In this document: piece after piece, positions 52,675-62,410 of the stretch
Position numbering within the stretch: position 1 is the stretch's first letter
How the letters are laid out: every line of letters starts with the position of its first letter
Assembly (NCBI GenBank): GCA_963682025.1
Contig: OY821521.1
Span: 165,620,461-165,684,460 of the forward strand
Length of the DNA stretch: 64,000 nt
Direction: 5' to 3'
DNA from: Cordilura impudica
Taxonomy: Eukaryota; Arthropoda; Insecta; Diptera; Scathophagidae
The notes under the pieces: model-generated
What the model was told of the DNA's origin: nothing
The model's database searches: none
What the model saw: only the letters and a program-made list of their open reading frames with translations
Made by a program: the position numbers and the translations under genes

Positions 52675-55600
52675 ACACGGTAATACAAAAAATAAAAAAT
52701 TGCAATAACTTGTAAAATGACCTAGTGTAGGTTGTAGGTTGTAAGCTCCAATATACCCTCAAATTTCCGAGATATCGGGAAAAGTGTTTTTTTTTTTGGG
52801 ACTGGCGCATTTAAACATTTGTAACTCAGTCATTTTTCAACCGATTTAAAATTTTTAAACGGTATTAATAAGAAACGAACGTGGTCTTTCCAAATATATG
52901 TACTTTCACTATCCTATTAAGATAAATATGTAGAGATTTTGTGAATAATATTTAAATTTTTCAGTTTTTTTAAACTTTTTCAACTTCTACGAGAGTTTTT
53001 TTTTCGAATCTTCTTTTAAAAGAACAATAATCTAAAAGCCAGTGTCCTTCTGAGTGAAACAAGCTTTCTTCATTTGCTTAAATCGCTTAAAAATTGACAA
53101 AGTTATAGTACTTTTTGTAAACAAGAGAGAATAGAGTTCCTTAAACTATTTTTTTTTTTTAATTTTTGTTAAAGAATCGTCGTTAAAACCCAATTAAAAT
53201 TGGCTTTTGTTTTGTTATTCACGTTTCAATTAACAAATTAATCAAACTTTACTGGTTTAATAAGGAACTTAGTCAATTACAATTCTTGCTTTAGGACTTA
53301 TTATAAGACTGTACAAAAAAAAAGCTAGTATGATGCAAACAAGGCATAAGTGCGAAGGAGAAAGAAACAAAATCCATTCTGCATAGTGTAGTACTCTATT
53401 ACAGTAAAACCGATATAAATTTTCACTACTCCTACAATCTGTAATAAGCTTAATCAATTTTATTACATTTGCGGCTTATTCGTTGACAAGAAACATCGAT
53501 TAGAATTGATCAAAAATAAAGCAATGGTTTTAGCTTTCAATCTATACTTTGATCGCTTTTACGTTAGAAGTGTTTGGTATGAACCCGAACATATTTGTTT
53601 AAAAGCGCTCCTCGGCACTCAAAAAATGGATGTGTAGAAAATGCGGTCCCAATGGTTTGGCATGGTCAATTTTTCCATAAGCCAGAGATATGCTAGTTCT
53701 GCCAAACAAATGTCGTTGGTCATCGGTACAAAACCCGTGATCGCATACAATATGCTAATGTTTCAACAGTATGTAAGCCAGTTCTAAGAGAAATTGAAGA
53801 TAAGGAAGTTGACACAAATTGACACAGAACTGCAAATTTCATCTACACCTATTAATATAATATTTGATAGAATGGAAAATGACATTACATTTTTACCATT
53901 GGGAACATTATCGTCGGAACGTCATTTAATAACAAACGATTATCGTGGAGACAAACCGCAACTTTGGGTTCCCGATTAAAACAATGGAATGTAGTGGAAA
54001 GCAACTTCGAAGCTACATTTGGAAGAAAAACTATGCTATTAACGTCGTTCGCAAAAATTTTTAAAATTGATGATATAAACAACAAGCTCGTATATTGCAC
54101 GGATGTGGATGAGTTATTTGTTTTTCTCAGTCACGAACATCGATCACAAGATTGGCGGTTATTCTTAGATAGTTCATGTAAAAGTAAGTATTCTATCGAT
54201 CATATTTGTAAATTAAAAATTTATAATTCATGAATTTGTAATGTCCTTTTACATAACGAGAATCAGTTGCCATCAGTTCCTGTAGCATATGCTACTGATA
54301 TGAAAGAAACATATGCAACATTGGGGAAGATTCTAAGTTTAATTAATTATGAGAAATTCCAATGGAAAATTGTCTCTGACTTAAAAGTATTGACAATTAT
54401 TTTTGGAATGCAAGGAGGTTTCACTTGATTTCCCTGTTATCTTTGTGAATGGAATAGTCGTGCAAAAGACCATTAAAAATGCAAAGACTGGCCGCCAAGA
54501 AAATCATTTCAACAAGGCGAAAAAAATGTTGTTAACATCCCACTTATCCGAGGCGAGAAGATTATTTTGCCGCCGTTGCATTTAAAGCTAGGCTGTATGA
54601 AGCAATTCGTTAAACAACTAGACAAAGACAGCGAGGCTTTTTCACACTTAAAATCTGTATTTACAAAACTAAGTGACGCCAAAATAAAAGAAGATGTGTA
54701 TAAGATATTTTGAGACGTAGAGTAGTTACACCCAATTGTTTTATGTGTTGATTTGCAGGTATTTTTGTTGGACCACAAATCCGAAAAATGTTTTTAGATG
54801 AAGACTTTCCTATCAAATTAAATGAAGTTGAAAAAGGGCGTGGATGAGTTTGATATCTTTATGTAAACATTTTTTGGGTAACAAAAAAAGTGCTGACTAC
54901 ACTGATGTTGTTAGTGTATTCCTAGAGGCGTATGGAGAAATGGGGTGCGGAATGTCAATACAAATATATTTTTTGCATTCTCACTTGGAATTCTTCCCAG
55001 AAAATCTGGGCCAATTTAGTGACGAGTAGGGCGAACGCTTCCACCAAGAGCTTCAACAATGGAAAAGCGGTTCGAAGGAAAAAGTCAAATCAGAATGCTA
55101 GTGAATTACTGCTGGTCGCTAAAACGCGAAACCGATGATTTGTCTTACAAACGTGCTAGATTAAGTCAACATTTTTAAAAAATAAACATAATAAAAACAA
55201 CTTTAAATTAGTTCTCTTTTTTTAATCATATAATCGAAATCGGTTTTTCATGTTTACAAAAAGAACTATAACCTTGTCAATTTTTAAGCGAATTAAGCAA
55301 ATGAAAGCTTGTTTTACTCAGAGGGACACTGACTTTAAGGTTATTGTTCTTTTAAAAGAAGATTCGAAAAAAACACTCGTAGAAGTTGAAAAAGTTTAAA
55401 AAAAACTGAAAAATTTAGATATTATTCAAAAAATCTCTACATATTTATCTTAATAGGATAGTGAAAGTATATATATTTGGAAAGACCCCGTTCGTTTCTT
55501 ATTAATATCGTTTAAGAATTTGAAATCGATTAAAAAATGACTGAGTTACAAATGTCTAAGTGCGCCAATCCCAAAAAATACACTTTTCCCGATATCTCGG

Positions 55601-55710
55601 ATATTTGAGGGTATATTGGAAATTTTAAAACCGGTTATGTACTACACCCAGCTAGACCTACAACCTACACTATGTCATTTCACAAGTTATTTTTCAGTGT
55701 AGCACCGTGT
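52675..55710 (+). mobile_element. Second long-TIR DNA transposon
   Basis: Ends ACACGGTAATACA (left) and TGTAGCACCGTGT (right). Inside them the inverse similarity is long, about 480-515 bases per side: GACCTAGTGTAGGTTGTAGG, TACCCTCAAATTTCCGAGAT, GAACAATAATCTAAAAGCCA, then CAAGCTTTCTTCATTTGCTT and so on, each mirrored at 55190-55690. A decayed transposase-like gene lies between (53470-55140). The layout is like the 824-3508 element, but the ends and gene are different. Target duplication uncertain (AATT left, TATT right). Confidence 0.85.
53470..55140 (+). pseudogene. Orphan transposase-like gene of second long-TIR element
   Basis: Readable pieces: ENAVPMVWHGQFFHKPEIC with a stop in the CxFC motif, NDITFLPLGTLSSERHLITN, LVYCTDVDELFVFLSHEH, DWRLFLDSSCKS, ILSLINYEKFQWKIVSDLKV, then MQGG, FPCYLCEW-type, ENHFNKAKKMLLTSHLSEAR, LPPLHLKLGCMKQFVKQL, FVGPQIRKMFLDEDFPIKLN, LCKHFLGNKKSADYTDVV, GCGMSIQIYFLHSHLEFFPENLGQ and SDEGERFHQ-like remains. 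These blocks, in this order, are the core of a well-spread uncharacterised invertebrate protein that is probably a transposase. The gene at 27386-27895 looks like the N-terminal part of a relative. At least four stops or frame changes make this copy inactive. Confidence 0.75.
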
Positions 55711-56515
55711 TATTAGTGCAGCATTTCTAAATCATAGAGCAAATACACATTCACTCTGTTCTTAAAGACGAAAATTCTTTCTATATTTCTTATGTCTAGG
55801 GGAAGATTACTAAGTAGAAAACTATCCGCATCTGGGCAAAATTGACGAACTGCTGAAGGAGATACTCCACAAAGTAGCTTTCATTAAAAAAAATGCCTTT
55901 TCTTAAAAAAGTACCATTTCTTTAGAAAGTGCCATGTCTTTAAAAAGTACCCTTTCTTAAGAACAGTAATTTTCTTAATATAGCACATATGACTGATAAA
56001 GGCTTATATGTATTGAACTTTACATGAATACTATTATGTCTTGTCATGCTACGTTACGACTTACCGAGACTTATTGACTTATTTCACAATCAATTTTTCC
56101 TACGACGGTTTTCGTTTTTTCATTCAGTGCGAAAATTATAAAAATTTTCGACGCTCCTACTTTGAAGCAAATTATATATAGTATGGATTTTCCAAATTAT
56201 ATCCGGCAACACTTAGAGATTGGCCTTGAATTTAGAATATCATTTGTCAATTTTGCACATGCAAAGTCCCAAGGCTTTCACTACTACAGTTCTACAGATA
56301 TATATTTAATTTAATTTAATTCAGCGTCCGTTGACCTGATCCCGTCAATTTTTTGTTAAACTTCCCACATTAATAACAAATGACATCAAACAAATTTGCA
56401 AAGCTGTCTCTATCACTGTACTCGGGATATATGATATTGAATAATTATTTTGTATGGCAGGTGCCATGCCAATTTATACGGTCACGACGATTTTCGGTAT
56501 GGCTATTAATTTTAA
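55711..56515. other. Intron DNA with an array patch
   Basis: 55883-55990 is a patch of the CTTAAAAAAGTACC array. The rest, including a less AT-rich stretch at 56040-56340, has no ORF or transposon end that I recognise. Confidence 0.5.
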
Positions 56516-56860
56516 CTAGCATATTCCAGCACTCGAAATTCGAGGGCAATTTCTAGGCAGCTTTATTTTTCATCTTATCCAATTCACAAACCAACACTTT
56601 TTTGCTTTATGTTATTGTGAATTAAGATAACAAACTCGTTAACAAAAACATTAACAAATTTAATAAAACACACATAGCATATGTATAATTTTATGCATGT
56701 GTTAGTAGCAACTTTAAATGCAATTTACTCAAAACAAAGGAACAAATTTAAGAATCTGTAAATCTGCAAAACGGCTTAAAAGAAATAGCTTTCAAATAAT
56801 ATACTCTTGGACAAAATCGGGATAAAACGGTAGAACAAAACATCGTTCACAAGAAATCGC
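56516..56860 (-). mobile_element. Helitron, 3' end intact, 5' end cut
   Basis: On the minus strand the 3' end (hairpin CCTCGAATTTCGAGTGC, then TGGAATATGCTAG) is present. The 5' end stops after CTAGGCGATTTCTTG, without the TCTATAATATT start. Confidence 0.75.
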
Positions 56861-56974
56861 CTAGAAATCGTGAATTGGCTATAACTGATTAGCATTCCTT
56901 TAGGGTCTTTATTTAATGAAAAAGTAAAATTTCCTAGAATTTTCACTCGAATTTCGAGGGCTGGAATCTGCTAG
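56861..56974 (+). mobile_element. Helitron 3' end in opposite orientation
   Basis: TTTCCTAGAATTTTCACTCG, hairpin CTCGAATTTCGAG, then GGCTGGAATCTGCTAG before T (56975). This is a + strand Helitron terminus lying back to back with the minus-strand copy at 56516-56860, so the joint structure has two 3' ends pointing outward and no 5' end. Confidence 0.7.
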
Positions 56975-57029
56975 TATGTATAACTGGGTTTGTTAATAAA
57001 TAATTTTATAAGAGTCTAAAGGTATGTTA

Positions 57030-57313
57030 ATCAATTTTAGCCAATTCACAATTCAACACAAATTTTATAAACATAAACAGCATCATTGAATAGTTTTTTA
57101 TTTGAAGCTTATATATGTGTTTCATGTATGTGTTAGTAGCAACTTTAAATGCATTTTACTCCAAAAAAATTTTGAAAATGGTGCAAATCTGTAAATATGG
57201 TGGACAGCTAAAAAGAAATACCTTTCAAATGGTATATTTTTTGTCAAAATCGGCTGATAACTAAAACCGTAAAATCTGTCACAAGAAATTACCTTGCCTA
57301 TTAATATTATAAA
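57030..57313 (-). mobile_element. Helitron fragment, diverged subfamily
   Basis: GTATGTGTTAGTAGCAACTTTAAATGC, GGTGGACAGCTAAAAAGAAA and CTTGCCTATTAATATTATAA (as separate phrases) match the 5' half of the Helitron body, nearest to the 52191 copy. The hairpin end is missing. Confidence 0.65.
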
Positions 57314-57420
57314 ATAAGAGTCTTTATTATTATAAGTAGAATCTTTGCACTTTCACTTAACTTTAAATTCTATCCGTAGTTTTTCCTCTATGATATTTTA
57401 TTTTTTTTTTTGCAATTATA

Positions 57421-58726
57421 ACGGGTGATTTTTTAAGAGCTTGATAACTTTTTTTTAAAAAAAAACGCATAAAATTTGCAAAATCTCATCGGTTCTTTAT
57501 TTGAAACGTTAGATTGGTCCATGACATTTACTTTTTGAAGATAATTTCATTTAAATGTTGACCGCGGCTGCGTCTTAGGTGGTCCATTCGGAAAGTCCAA
57601 TTTTGGGCAACTTTTTCGAGCATTTCGGCCGGAATAGCCCGAATTTCTTCGGAAATGTTGTCTTCCAAAGCTGGAATAGTTGCTGGCTTATTTCTGTAGA
57701 CTTTAGACTTGACGTAGCCCCACAAAAAATAGTCTAAAGGCGTCAAATCGCATGATCTTGGTGGCCAACTTACCGGTCCATTTCTTGAGATGAATTGTTC
57801 TCCGAAGTTTTCCCTCAAAATGGCCATAGAATCGCGAGCTGTGTGGCATGTAGCGCCATCTTGTTGAAACCACATGTCAACCAAGTTCAGTTCTTCCATT
57901 TTTGGCAACAAAAAGTTTGTTAGCATCGAACGATAGCGATCGCCATTCACCGTAACGTTGCGTCCAACAGCATCTTTGAAAAAATACGGTCCAATGATTC
58001 CACCAGCGTACAAACCACACCAAACAGTGCATTTTTCGGGATGCATGGGCAGTTCTTGAACGGCTTCTGGTTGCTCTTCACTCCAAATACGGCAATTTTG
58101 CTTATTTACGAAGCCATTCAACCAGAAATGAGCCTCATCGCTGAACAAAATTTGTCGATAAAAAAGCGGATTTTCTGCCAACTTTTCTAGGGCCCATTCA
58201 CTGAAAATTAGACGTTGTGGCAGATCGTTCGGCTTCAGTTCTTGCACGAGCTGTATTTTATACGGTTTTACACCAAGATCTTTGCGTAAAATCTTCCATG
58301 TGGTCGAATAACACAAACCCAATTGCTGCGAACGGCGACGAATCGACATTTCACGGTCTTCAGTAACACTCTCAGAAACAGACGCAATATTCTCTTCTGT
58401 ACGCACTGTACGCATTCGTGTGGTTGGTTTAATGTCCAATAAAGTAAACTGAGTGCGAAACTTGGTCACAATCGCATTAATTGTTTGCTCACTTGGTCGA
58501 TTATGTAGACCATAAATCGGACGTAAAGCGCGAAACACATTTCGAACCGAACACTGATTTTGGTAATAAAATTCAATGATTTGCAAGCGTTGCTCGTTAG
58601 TAAGTCTATTCATGATGAAATGTCAAAGCATACTGAGCATCTTTCTCTTTGACACCATGTCTGAAATCCCACGTGATCTGTCAAATACTAATGCATGAAA
58701 ATCCTAACCTCAAAAAAATCACCCGT
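57421..58726 (-). mobile_element. Complete mariner-family element
   Basis: The 1306-base element begins ACGGGTGATTTTTT and ends AAAAAATCACCCGT (14 identical bases, with weaker similarity to about 28), directly flanked by TA on both sides (57419-57420 and 58727-58728), the TA target duplication of Tc1/mariner elements. It holds one uninterrupted transposase gene. Nothing is inserted in it. Confidence 0.93.
57528..58613 (-). CDS. Mariner-family transposase, intact
   Basis: A 361-codon transposase that would cut out and reinsert the element at TA sites. The N-terminal part (about residues 1-115) is a helix-turn-helix DNA-binding region: EQRLQIIEFYYQNQCSVRNV, then a second set ending SIRRRSQQLGLCYSTTWKIL. 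The catalytic part has ILFSDEAHFWLNG (first Asp), MWFQQDGATCHTA (second Asp) and SWPPRSCDLTPLDYFLWGYV. Counting to the final Asp of LTPLDY gives 41 intervening residues, a DD41D spacing as in the rosa group of mariner-like elements, not DD34D as in Mos1. The ending HLNEIIFKK is usual for the group. Length matches an intact protein, and no stop or frameshift is present. ATG start: first Met, 113 bases inside the right TIR. The subgroup name is inference from spacing. Confidence 0.93.
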   Translation of the reverse strand: MNRLTNEQRLQIIEFYYQNQCSVRNVFRALRPIYGLHNRPSEQTINAIVTKFRTQFTLLDIKPTTRMRTVRTEENIASVSESVTEDREMSIRRRSQQLGLCYSTTWKILRKDLGVKPYKIQLVQELKPNDLPQRLIFSEWALEKLAENPLFYRQILFSDEAHFWLNGFVNKQNCRIWSEEQPEAVQELPMHPEKCTVWCGLYAGGIIGPYFFKDAVGRNVTVNGDRYRSMLTNFLLPKMEELNLVDMWFQQDGATCHTARDSMAILRENFGEQFISRNGPVSWPPRSCDLTPLDYFLWGYVKSKVYRNKPATIPALEDNISEEIRAIPAEMLEKVAQNWTFRMDHLRRSRGQHLNEIIFKK

Positions 58727-58790
58727 TACAAGCTATAAAAAATAATACTTATCTTATCTCGATTTTGAGTTTTCCCCAATTTTCTGCATT

Positions 58791-59569
58791 TTTATACCCT
58801 CTAACACGATGTGGTCAGCGTATAAGGACTTTATGCTGATGTTTGTAACTACCAAAAATATTTGACCTAGACCCATCTTTTATCATACCGTTCGACTCAG
58901 ATCACTTTCTGAGTCCGTCCGTCCATCCGTCCATCCGTCCGTCTGTCCGTCCGACTGTGTGTTCACGTAAACCTTGTAATCAAACTATAGGTGGCCAATA
59001 TGAACATATTTTGATGAAATTTAGTACGTAAGCTTCTCTCGGTCATAGGATGACCTGTATTGAAACTGATGAAAATCGGTTCACGTTTAGATCTAGTCCC
59101 TATACAAATGACCCCTATGAGATCGGTTAAAATTACTATAATATCCAAATTATCATAGTGATCTCGGTCAAATTGGGACTGTATATGTCTATTATATCGA
59201 TTTAATAGTAGTCCAAAAATAAACTCTATAGGACAATTCTGATTCCCGATCTTAACTTAAATCTATCAAAAAACAAAAATATTGCTCATTTTTCTGAAAT
59301 TTGCTTTTGTATGTGTTTCTGCAAAAAATAAGTCACCTTACCAAATATGGTTAGGATCGGTCAACTTCGCGACTCAATCCCTATATAAATACAGCATCCG
59401 ATATGAACTTTTTCATATCTACAGGCAAAAAAATTAATAGCAAAGCCTCTCAACTTTGCTTTGTGCTTATTTTCTATACCTAGTTGGACCTAAGAGATAG
59501 GTTCTCTAAACGCAAGGTATAGGATATTGTATGGGTAGTCTGGAGCGACTATAATTTTCTTACATGTTT
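58791..59569 (+). mobile_element. DINE-1/Helentron-like element
   Basis: Starts TTTATACCCTCTAACACGATG, has a long GTCCGTCCATCCGTCCATCC tract at 58913-58953, and ends with AAGGTATAGGATATTGTATG, a decayed stem (GTCTGGAGCGAC) and ATAATTTTCTTACATGTTT. One of the more diverged copies. The 61-codon minus frame over it is not a gene. Confidence 0.75.
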
Positions 59570-59664
59570 AGAATTTTGTTATGGTAAAAAAATCAATATT
59601 TCTTAATATATCTGCCAATTGAACTTAAAAAGTGTCAATTTGATTTAAAAATAATGAAAAAATT

Positions 59665-59886
59665 TTTGTTGTATTTTTTTACCTTCATCTTGGCAAATAG
59701 ACTGTTCCTCCTAAACTCAAGATATAGTCAAACTACTACCGAAAAAATAAATCATACCATATAATATTGTTTAAACAAATATTTTTTATTGCGACATTTT
59801 ATACAGACATTTTTTAAATTTTTTGTTGCCTAGTGTAATTAACAAAATTAGTGAGAATAAGAATAGTTCTAAAAAAAAAGAAGGGC
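59665..59886 (-). mobile_element. hAT-like left-end fragment, inverse of 33660-33900
   Basis: TTCATCTTGGCAAATAGACT, AACTCAAGATATAGTCAAAC, CATATAATATTGTTTAAACA and AATTAACAAAATTAGTGAGA are all the reverse complement of 33660-33900. It ends AAGGGCCA at 59887, where the hAT terminus would continue CCCTA, so it is cut just inside the end. Confidence 0.75.
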
Positions 59887-59887
59887 C

Positions 59888-61081
59888 AGTATTTTTTTTA
59901 TTTTGGTTTTGTCTCAATATTAATGGATTTTCTATATGTGTTTGGTAAGCAGTTGGCATTTGTCGATCTATGCAACTAGAGAATGCTATAGAAAAGATAT
60001 TTTGCTTGCAAGAAAATAGATTAAACTTATAAGAATTTGAGATTATTTTTGAAGAAAACTTAGTTTTTTTTTTTTTGAGAAAAGCTTAACGCATCAGAAA
60101 ATTAATTTGTATATATTTATAAGAAAAACAATATTTTAAAATAAAAAGTAATTGACTTTATTTGGTCTTTGAGAGCAGTGGTTTATTTATGAGTAATTCC
60201 AAAAAATTTCGGGTCTTGTCAGCGATTTTGATGACAGCGATACTTATGTAAATTCTTAAATAATCCTAAAATCTAACATTATTTTTGCCGTGAATATCTT
60301 ACAGAAAGTGTAATTCACTGTTTAAAAAAATATAACTAACCCAAAAATATCTTATTAATATTAAAAACATTCAGTTGGTTTAAAGTATTTATTTCGTATA
60401 TAAAACTCTCCAAGGGATTTTATATTAACTAAACACAAAACCTTATTTAATACATTTGTACATTTGTATTTGTAAATAGTACATTTGAAAAATCCCTGGG
60501 GTTTGTCATTTTTTTTTTTTTTTTCATTTTATACCCTCCACACCATAGTTTCTTCCCCTTTTTATTTGTTACAATGTGTTACAAAATAATAAAATGGCCA
60601 TGAACTCAGGGTTGCTCTTTTAATGAAAAAAAAAAACAAAACATATTAATAGAAGTAACACTTGCAAATATATTTTTTTCTTGTTTTTTTTTTGGGTAAA
60701 TTTACACCTGTAAAGTGAGAAATTATAATTAACATTTACCAACACATGTAGAAGTATACCAATACAATATGTAAGCATAGTAGTTAACATACAAACATAC
60801 AAGGTGAATATATCTGGCAAATTAAAAAATAAAAAATATATATGTACAATATTTAGTTGTTTATATGGAAATATATGTATATGGACTTAGGGAAAAATAT
60901 AAAATTAAAATCGTTAGTATTACGCACGCATAATGTTAGAAAATCCATATTTCAGGCTTGCATTCATGTTTAAAGCACAACAGGGCGTATGTGAATTATT
61001 TAGAAAACTAAATACTACAATATAGTATATATACTTATTTACGCTCATCACTGAGTCACCAATGATTCTTTAAGTTGTACC
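59888..61081. other. Intron DNA, no gene seen
   Basis: AT-rich, with a second-type GTCY start fragment (TTATACCCTCCACACCATAG) at 60530. No ORF with a motif. Confidence 0.5.
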
Positions 61082-61668
61082 TTAAAAACAACATTTTATT
61101 TAAAAGTAAGAAAGTACATTTCCTTAAACATAAATATGCGTAAAAAAGTAATGCTTCTAAATAAAGTATCTTATCTATAAAAATTAGCCTTTTCCTAAAA
61201 TAGTACATATTCTAAAAAAACTTAAATGTTTCTAAAAAATTGGCTTTTCAAAAAACTAAGATTTTCCTAAAAATGGCCTTTTCTTAAAAAGTATCTTCTC
61301 TTAAAAATAACCTCTTTTAAAAAAGTATATTTTCTTAAAAAAAACCTATTCTTTTCTTAAAAAAGAATTATTTTAGTACCTTTACTTAAAATTTTTTCTA
61401 AAATGAATAAATTTTCTTAAGAAAAAATTTTTCATAAAAAAATACCCTTTCTAACAAAAGTACCTTATCATGCAAAAGTACTATTTATTATACAAAGTTC
61501 ATTTGTTTAAAAGAAGTACCGTTTCGTAAAAAGTACCATTTCGTAAAAAAGTACTTTTTCGTAAAATAAGTACCTTTCCTAAAAAAATAACCTTTTCTTA
61601 AAAAATATATTTTCCTAAAAAGCAAATTTTCTTAAAGAAAGTACCTTTTCTTCAAAATATGCCTTTTT
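61082..61668. repeat. CTTAAAAAAGTACCTTTT array, second large block
   Basis: Same degenerate unit as 5571-8215 (TTCTTAAAAAAGTACC, CGTAAAAAAGTACTTTTT). It ends exactly where the second-type GTCY element starts. Confidence 0.8.
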
Positions 61669-62410
61669 GTACCCTCCACCCCAGTGTGCAGAGGGTAAAT
61701 ATAAGTTTGTCATTCCATTTGTAATAATTAGAAAAAAAATTCTGTACCCCATAAAATATATATATTTGTAATCCTTATAACAAGAGGAGTTGATATAGCG
61801 ATGTCCGTCTGTCCGTCTGTCCGTCTGTGGAAATCACGATCGGGCATCTAGGGTGCTCGTTTGCATAAAAAATGATTCATTGACTTTCTGAGAAGTCTGC
61901 TATTTAAAATGGTCCAAATCTGTTGAATAGGGCCCGAGATCTGAATGAAGAACTAAAAAAAGTCTTGAAGAAATATGATTTTCTATGTTGTTCTTGTCAC
62001 GATCACGGACAGCTCAATTGGACAGCTAGGGTGATCATTTTTAGCGAGAATGATTTACCATGATCATGGGAAGTTTTCTGTTTCAAAAATCATTAAAAGC
62101 GGAGGAAAAGATCCAGGTAAATCTCTGAAAAAAAAAATAAAAAATATGAAGTTTCTATATTGCTCTTGTTGTTATTTTAAATGCTGTATTGTTGTCATAG
62201 CTGGACTTGTTGTTTTTGTGGTCGCTGTGGTAACAATATTATAAAAACCAATCCTTTGTAAATTTTTTTTTATCAACTCTGGTAGAAAACTTTTAAAGTT
62301 TCCATCACTAAAAAAATATGTTAGATCATTTTTGTCATCTCCACGAGCCTGCGTGCAAAGTTTCAGATCGATTGGGTTACGGGAAAGGGGTTAAAAATCA
62401 ATCTAAAATT
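61669..62410 (+). mobile_element. Second GTCY-type element, copy 2
   Basis: TACCCTCCACCCCAGTGTGCAGAGGGTA start, AATATAAGTTTGTCATTCC, GTCCGTCTGTCCGTCTGTCC tract at 61804, then the same order of phrases as copy 1 (21938-22632), including GCATAAAAAATGATTCA and TGTTGTCATAGCTGGACTTG. It extends further 3' than copy 1 (CACGAGCCTGCGTGCAAAGT and GATCGATTGGGTTACGGG). The 64-codon frame at 62050-62244 is not a gene. Confidence 0.65.

Noticed and set aside
62050..62244. 64-codon frame with a Cys- and Val-rich tail
   Set aside because: Part of the second GTCY-type element. The homologous region at 22300-22510 has stops in this frame.
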